In this document: positions 53,101-61,600 of the stretch, piece by piece | How positions within the stretch are numbered: position 1 is the stretch's first letter | Layout of the letters: each line of letters starts with the position of its first letter | Assembly: GCA_036873755.1 (NCBI GenBank) | Contig: JAVTVY010017218.1 | Span: forward strand, 1-64,000 | Origin: Hanleya hanleyi | Taxonomy: Eukaryota; Mollusca; Polyplacophora; Lepidopleurida; Hanleyidae | Length of the DNA stretch: 64,000 bases | Reading direction: 5' to 3' | Position numbers and translations under genes: made by a program | Notes under the pieces: model-generated | The model's database searches: none | Told to the model about the DNA's origin: nothing | What the model saw: only the letters and a program-made list of their open reading frames with translations

Positions 53101-55580
53101 TTTCTACCCCCTAACAAAGCCAGACTTTTTGGCGGGAGTAAACTCTTTGATCTTTACGGTTTACCATGCACACTGTCTGGAAATGATGCCATATTTGGAT
53201 AATGTTTCTTGCTGTGGGCTTGATTTGGAAATTGATTCAGCAAGCTAGCCACCTGATTGGCTAAAAAATGTAGTTTCAAATTCGCACGGGATTTATACAG
53301 CGTCGAATTCAGATATAATATTCCATGATATTATATCTGAGTTTACCGAGATTGGTTCCACTCCACAGTTACTAGACGGTAGAGTAAGAAATATCACAGA
53401 TCAGCTCAAAGCTGAACGATGCAGATTTAGGAGTATCCCAAAATTTAAAACTCTTCAAAACACTTGTAATTTGTAATCAAAGTTATGTTTATTCAATTTT
53501 GACAAAATTTTACGTTTTGAATTAGAAAATTTTAACTTGATTACCCACTCGGTGAGTGGTTTGGCTAAATGTTGAGTGTTGTTTTTCAGAATGTTGAGAG
53601 GCTGACGCTGACCTATGACAACATCGTGGGAGATGTTCTACTATCAGCTAGTGTAGTGGCTTACCTCGGACCATTCATACTGGATTATAGACAGGTCAGT
53701 GAAAAACAAAAGGCACTCTGAAGGGATAAGACAAATGCAATCTCAGTAAATCGACTACTTCATATTGTGTATTCATGTATGTTCCCCCACTGGTGAAAAC
53801 ATTGTGCCCGGAGCGTTATGGTACCATTGTGGTGACTACTACTTCACCGTAACGGTACCATAGCGGTACTGGAGCAGGCCGTCGATGGCTGTGTGTGCAC
53901 AGTGAAGACCAGTTCAACTGTTTAAAATCTTCAAAAAATTAGAAGAAATATGGTAAAAGTTTCCAGTTAGCCAGTCATAATAGGAAGAATACAGTGAACG
54001 TTTTGGATGTTATCTTTCAGGAGTGTTTGAAGGAGTGGTATAAGATGTGTAAAGATAAGGGTATCCCCGTATCAGAACAGTTCTCCCTGTCTAACACCCT
54101 GGGTGATCCGGTGAGAATACGAGACTGGCAGATCGCTGGACTACCTGTCGACAAGTAAGAAATCATTATTATGCCCTAAATAGAGGGGGCGGAGGTAGAT
54201 ATAGGAATCACTTTGTCCGTCTGTCCGTCCGTATGAGACCAGATGTGTCCGGACAATATCTTGGCTACTATATTGATCGACTAGCTTACTTGAAACTTAT
54301 TAGGAAGATGCTTAGTGCCTTGCATATGTGCACTGTCAGATTTTTTCTTCGTTTCAATGATTTCCCCCATTATTTGATCAACTTGAGGCCCATTTCCACA
54401 GCACACGTCACGACAACCACAACTGCAAACCACAACTTTTTGCAGTTTGGCGCATTTCCACAGCACGCGTTATGACAGCGACACTCTCTCCATTCCAGCC
54501 ATTCAACGGACAGGATTCCCCTCAACGTAACCGGGCTAACGATTTCTATCCCCCCCGATTGGTCGATAGTTCATCGACAACGCGTTGAAATAGCCCTGGT
54601 TCTAATTTTGTCACGCGTCAAAAATGTGGTTCTGATGTCGCTGCGACTGATGCGTGCTGTGAGTACTACACCATTGAATAACATGACGGCTATTTTTCGG
54701 ATGTGGTTGTCGCTGCGAAAACGCGCGCTGTGGAAATGGGCCTTAAATTGTAACTTATATGGAAGATGCTTAGTACCTTGCAGATGTGCACTCTCAGTAT
54801 TTTCCCATTTCGATGATTTTCATACATCCAAGCAATCTCTGATTGCTTCTGTCCTGCGTTATTTTCTTATTTGCTTGTCTTAATATTGTTGATTGTTAGT
54901 TACTCAGTTAATTTATCACAATTGTTTTATTGATTGGTTTTAATTTTGAACAATTGTGGAGCACACCACATTAATTTATTGCCTCCCCCCCCCACCACAT
55001 ATAAATTGAGAGGAGACTATGGAAATGCTGTTCGGCTGTGTGTCCATCGCAAATGTTGTGAACACAATGCTGCCTTATGACGGCAGATCTAGTTCAAGTT
55101 TACTCCTGGCTCACCTTGACCTCGTTTAAGAGGTCACAGAGGTCAGAAAGTGCATAGCAGTCTTATTTGCTTCTGAACACAGTAACTAAGAGACAAACTG
55201 ACCAGTGAAATGACCCTGGTCATAATTAGATCTCTGTGAAAGCTCCAACAACTGCTGCCATTGTTCTTACATATTACTTTATCTTGACTAGTTACTCGCT
55301 GGACAACGCCATCATAGTGGTCAGTGCTAACCGTTGGCCATTGATGATTGACCCCCAGAGTCAGGCCAATAAATGGGTTAAGAACATGGAGAAGGCGAAC
55401 AAACTAGAGGTCATCAAACTGACCGACCCCAACTATACACGCACACTGGAAAACTGTCTACAGGTATGGATTATCTCCCTTTAGATTATTATAATAATAA
55501 TCTTCATTGCAGACAAAACAGCCATATACAACTATTGCTAGATCTAAGAATTGAAGTAAAATAAAATTAAGCTGTAGCTT

Positions 55581-55612
<32 letters not shown>

Positions 55613-58600
55613 AAAACGATGAAAAGGAAGCTTTTTTTCATCTTATTGTTTTTTTTATGCATGAATCAAACTTTTCCAGATTAATACAAGTTTAATACAA
55701 TTTGCATTAAACAATGTTCTTTGGGTTACTTGAAGAATAAACCTCCATATAATGATATTTCCTTCAAATAAAACAAGACAGTGACTCAGTGTTCAAGAAC
55801 ATTATTACTTTTGACAGAGAAATGTGTAAAAAAAAAAAAAAAAAGTTATTTTTTACCCCTGGCCAAGTTGTTTAGATCAATTGCATTTACTGCTGGCAAT
55901 TTGGTGCTAGACTCTAGTCTCGCTTGGAACTAGCCCATCCAGCACAAGTATTTGTGCTTTATGAAAAAAAGTGTCATCCTAAAAGTAATTGAATATAAAA
56001 GTAATTATTTGTATTTCTATGGATGAATATCAGTCCCTCATACTTTTGCAATGATCTGCTCTCATAAATATTCAATTTTGATCAAATGTGTACATATTAC
56101 CTTGAATGTGGGCAGCAAGGTGAAAAAGAATTACCTCAAAACATTTTTGGTTTCTGTGAAATTGTGCCGGTCGGAGACGATAGAGAGAAGCTAATAGAGG
56201 CTCTCCTGATTTCTTGTTCCATGAGTTCACAGATAACAGTGATGTATATTATCTTATCTTTCTGCAAAGTTTGGAAATCCCTGTCTGTTGGAGAATGTAG
56301 GGGAGGAGTTAGACCCTCTCTTGGACCCGGTCCTACTCAGACAGACCTTCAAACAGGTAAACATCTTTGTTTCTAATGAATGAATTACTTATTTAGAGCC
56401 TGTAGATTTCCATCTTTGTCACAACCTACACAGGCCTAGCAAACTCCTCCATGCACGCACCCCAGTTCATTGTCGATTCATCCGTTTCCGTGTGCTCGGG
56501 CAGGGGCAGATACAGGCCTTATTTTATACCGTTATACGGTACCCAAAATAAACGAGGTCTAAAACCGCTCAAAGTAAGAAACGAAAAACGCCCAAATTAC
56601 GACGAAAAAATCCAGGTATTTTAGTTTATTATGCAGCAAATTTACGTTTTGTATTTAATTTTGAGATGGTTTACTCACGTTTGTGTTTGTCACTTCAAAT
56701 ATGAAGCGGCGAAATCAAGACGTAAATTGCCAATGCGAGCCGCCATGTTACTTTCACCAACCCGATTCATATGAACTTCACTCGAGGGAAATGATGACAA
56801 ACTACGCTGAACGCTAGCCGGAACAAGGTGTTGGCGCAGCGATCCCTGGTGGCAAGGTTGATTCGAGCAGGCTTGAACAGACCTGCCAAGTCTCACGGAA
56901 TTCCCGTGAGATATGGACTAACCTCCCGGTCCAGAAATCTCCAAAGTTTAAATCTGCAAAAAATAGACTCATTTTCTCATGAAAAGGGATGTAATATAAC
57001 GTTTTTGACAATTTTTCTATAAAAATTGACATAATTTCATACGGAAATTTATTGTCTGGAAATGCGTCTGATGCGTTTTAGAGCGTCTGAGAACGTCTAG
57101 GGGCCCCTCAGACTCCCAGCCAAATTTTTTTTCATAACTCAAAAGGCGCCCAAATTAAAAAGCTGTATCTGCCGCTGTCGGATCCAATTCCATGTGCATG
57201 GACAAGATATCTTGGCACTCACCCCATTCAATATTGTCTTGCGCTCTTGAAGTATGCCATGGCCATTGACAAACTTCCATGGACTCGCACCAGTTATCCC
57301 CCGAAGTCAGTTCATCCTATCAATCTGGCAATCACTAACAGCACTCACCATAAAATGGAGTTTTCGATGGGCATAGATTCTGATTGGTTGATAGATGGAA
57401 CTTACACATTGAACGACTATGATAGTTTTCATGATATGTGGCATATCACACTCGAATGCCTTCCGTTCCTTGACTGTTATTTTAAATGGATGTTTGGAGT
57501 AATAGCTGCACTACCCACATGTCCATGCAGGGCTGGTATTCCTACGAAGTAGGCTACCATTTGCAAATTGTCCGGTAATCAGTGAGTGAGTGAGTGAGTC
57601 AGTCCATCCAAATCCTTTCGTCGGCAAAATAAGGAGAACCGTTGACATTAGCAGGCCTTCAAGTGCCTCCCATAGTTCCTATATTTTCCTATATTTTTGA
57701 GTCATTCCGTAATTCCGTGATTCCGTAATTCCGTAATTCCGTAATTCCGTAAGATTTTCTTGTCCGGACAATAACTCGTGAACGATTCAACCGATCAACT
57801 TCAAACTTGGGGTGTGCCTTGACATTGGCCAGAGGACGGTTGGGATTGTTTTTCAGCAATGTGCGTAATCCAATATGGCCGCCGTCAGCCATTTTGGATT
57901 ATAAGCAGTACGATCTTAGATTTTCTTGTCCGGACAATAACTCGTGAACGATTTAACCGATCAACTTCAAACTTGGGGTGTGCCTTGACATTGGTGAGAG
58001 GACGGTTGGGATTGTTTTTCAGCAATGTGCGTAATCAAATATGGCCGCCGTCAGCCATTTTGGATTATAAGCAGTTCGATCTTAGATTTTCTTGTCCGGA
58101 CAATAACTCGTGAACGATTTAACCGATCAACTTCAAACTTGGGGTATGCCTTGACATTGGTGAGAGGACGGTTGGGATTGTTTTTCAGCAATGTGCGTAA
58201 TCTAATATGGCCGCCATCAGCCATATTGGATTATAAGCAATTGGATCTTAGATTTTCTTGTCCGGACAATAACTCATGAACGATTTAACCGATCAACTTC
58301 AAACTTTGTGTGTGCCTTGACATTGGTGAGAGGACGGTTGTGATTGTTTTTCAGCAATGTAGCAATGTGCGTAATCTAATATGGCCGCCGTCAGCCATAT
58401 TGGATTATAAGCAGTTGGATCTTGTCCGGACAACAACTTGAGAATGATTCAATCGATCTACTTCATATGTGGGGAGTGCCTTGACATTGTTGAGAGGAGG
58501 ATTAGGATTGTTTTTCAAGGACGTGCTTGATCCAATATGGCCACCATCAGCCATACTGGATTTCATTGGATTTTAAGCAGTTTGATTTTGTCCGGACAAT

Positions 58601-61600
58601 AACTGGAGTACGATTCAACTGATCTACTTCAAACTTGGGGAGTGCCTTGACATCGGTGAGAGGACGGTTTGGATTTTTTTCCAGCGATGTGCATAATCCA
58701 ATATGGCCACCGTCAGCCATATTGGATTATAAGCAGTTGGATCTTAGATTTTCTTGTCTGGACAATAACTCGTGAACGATTTAATCGATCAACTTCAAAT
58801 TTGGGGTGTGCCTTGACATTGGTGAGAGGACGGTTGGGATTGTTTTCCAGCAATGTGCGTAATCTAATATGGCCGCCGTCAGCCATATTGGATTGTAAGC
58901 AGTTGAATCGTGTCTGGACAATAACTCGAGAATGATTCAACCGATCTACTTCATACCTGGGGAGTGCCTTGACATTGTTGAGAGGAGGATTAGGATTCTT
59001 TTTCAAGGACGTGCTTAATCCAATATGGCCACCATCGGCCATACTGGATTTCATTGCATTTTAAGCAGTTTGATCTTGTCCGGACAATAGCTGGAGTACG
59101 ATTCAACTGATCTACTTCAAACTTGGGGAGTCCCTTGACCTTAGTGAGAGGACAGTCATGTATTATGTTTTATGGATGTGCATAATCCAATATGGGTGCC
59201 ATCTGCTGTATTAGATTATGTTAAGCTCATCAGCGATATCTCCATTTTCAAATCATACTCTTATCAATGATATGAGATATCATCGACCCCAAAAAATTGA
59301 CCATAGAGGTCCATGGCCCCCGCAGCAGCAGCGCCAGTTATGGTGGATGTAATCCACCATAACTGGTGCTGCTAGCGGGGGACATGGACCTCTATGGTCG
59401 ATTTTTCGCCTCGCTTCAATCGGCAAATTCTGAAAACATATAAATCTCTCTATGGTGAATCAAACAACAGAACAGATCACCTGAAAAAACACCACTATGA
59501 CCGCATTCAGCGAAAGTAATTCGATTAAACACCAGAAAACTACCAAGTTTGGAACATACAATGTAGTACAGACCTGTCTCACACTCCTTTATTTCCTATA
59601 TTTTCCTATATTTTATTCAGAAAATTTCTATATTTCTCCTATATTTTTGCAAATTTCCTCCTATATTTTCACTGTGAGCCACTTGAAGGCCTGCATTAGA
59701 ACCTTGATTTTTGGCATGAACGTGCATTAGGGCATTGTTACCAGCAAGTTCTGAGCTGACCGAATTCTGATGAAGATTTGATTTATAATTATTTTTTTAT
59801 TATTTATTGATGGCTCAGCGAGTGCACTGTCATGCCCATCGGGAACCCTTGGCTGTATGTTTCACTGTGACTTTTGAAGGTTCCCTGATATGTCATATCA
59901 CGTTGGACATACCGGTTCTCGTAAAATCACCGAAGTTAAGCGACTTTGAGCCAAGTCAAGACTTGGATGGGTGACCTCGTGCTGTAGTGCTGGACTGATA
60001 GGTGTCCAGGGTAATAGGAACTGAGGGCGATAATAGTTGCTACGCGAATGACTCACCGGCGGTGACATCTGGGAAAGTTAATAGCACCCACTGTCAATTA
60101 GAGACTGCTATATAAATTCTCTCACGGTAGCACATAGGGCCCCCAAGTCATCTCCCGAGTACACACTTAATTCATATCAAACCCTACTTCGTAGGTCCTG
60201 TGACGTTAGTCACACTGCCATGTGGAGTAAACAGACCTGCATAATCTAGATCGATCTATGAACATGCTACAATTTGGATTATATTCTAATGTTAAGAGAG
60301 AGAGAGAGCTAGAATTAAGGTTTAACGCTGCGTTCAGCAATCTAATGTTAAGAGTAAGAAACTCATCATACTTGATGGGATTGAAGTACCGTTATACATG
60401 AGCCAAACTGATACTGAGTACTTCCCTCCAGAACTAGAGCAGCTAGAAAAATATGAACTAAACTGTTTTGGATGGGTAATTACATAAGAAAGTGATCGAG
60501 TTACAGTTTTTGAATTTTTCATTTTTTTCCATTAGATAAATATTAGGTATAGCATATTAACAAAACGGCCTAATTATTGAATGGTTGTTGGTTTCCATGG
60601 CAATGGTCGTCAAAGGTAAGTGATAAACAACAGACTCTGTGACTCACTTCATGTTCATGGTTCCTGTGTTGTGTTCCGGTTTCAACTAGATATCTCTGCT
60701 AGGTGTTCCGAAATATCTTTCTGAAGTTTTCATTGATATAAATAGTTTGAGCCTAGGCCTTAATTATGTTTGATTACCAGTTCATCTTCTCTTCAAATTA
60801 CACAGAATGGCTTGGACTATATTCGGTTGGGTGACCACATCGTGGAATACAGTAGAGATTTCAAACTGTACCTGACAACATGTCTCCGTAACCCGCACTA
60901 TCTCCCAGAAGTCTCTGTGAAGGTGAGTGGTCAGTCTATCCTAATGATGGAGTCCTGTGGTCTGTTAACATACATTTCATGATGATTAACCCGTCTAAGG
61001 ATGTTGTGAACCACATTTGGGTGAAATTTCAAAACAAAAGAGAACTTCAAAGGTGTGTTGGAAAGCTGTAGCTAATATTGATTGAAGTTGGACAATAACC
61101 ACATTTGGGTAAAATTTCAAAACAAAAGAGAACTTCAAAGGTGTGTTGGAAAGCTGTAGCTAATAGTGATTGAAGTTGGAGAATATTCTTTCTGGTTCCA
61201 TTTAATATCTGGACTCTTTTGAGAGCTAGTGGACCATTACCCTATTTTGCAGTGTGTAATCATGCTACATGCCTTTGTTGTATTACGCTCTGCAACCTTT
61301 CAACAAGGTATCTAGAAAATGTGTAGGAGACAGGAGACCTAAGTGAAAATGCTTGATAATCAAATGTACCTCAGTCGAATTTAAATAAATCATTATTGAA
61401 GAACAATCCTGTCTTATATCCCAGGTGACCCTGCTGAACTTCATGATCACCCCTCTGGGTCTGGAGGATCAACTGCTGGGTATTGTGGCCGCAAAAGAGA
61501 AACCCGAGCTGGAAGAAACCAAGAACCAGCTCATTATAGAGGGTGCTAGGAACCGTAGACAGCTCAAGGAGATCGAGGATAAAATCCTCGAGGTTCTCTC

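Larger units (their letters stand above)
57651..59694. mobile_element. 2,044-bp TIR element carrying a 166-bp satellite
   Basis: Ends are GCAGGCCTTCAAGTG and its exact reverse complement CACTTGAAGGCCTGC. ATTA flanks both sides (57647-57650 and 59695-59698) but occurs once in the empty site of the other copies, giving a 4-bp target duplication. Contents in order: CCTATATTTT runs, an ATTCCGTA microsatellite, nine 166-bp monomers, a hairpin of about 100 bp, and CCTATATTTT runs again. No transposase frame seen. Confidence 0.85.
57541..60228 (-). repeat. CCTACGAAGTAGG-family repeat, copy D, split by a satellite-bearing element
   Basis: Left part 57541-57650 (CCTACGAAGTAGG, GTGAGTGAGTGAGTCAGTCC) and right part 59695-60228 (TTCTGAGCTGACCGAATTCT, 5S-like segment, CCTACTTCGTAGGTCCTGTG) are halves of one element. 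Copies B and C show the uninterrupted sequence GTTGACATTAGAACCTTG (C on the opposite strand). Confidence 0.85.

Noticed and set aside
57763..59230. Regularly spaced repeats resembling a CRISPR array
   Set aside because: The whole 166-bp unit is conserved, not short repeats with unique spacers, and the genome is eukaryotic.
59893..59996. Functional 5S rRNA gene
   Set aside because: The 3' part and closing stem are lost, there is no T-run terminator at the right place, and the sequence is embedded in a repeat.
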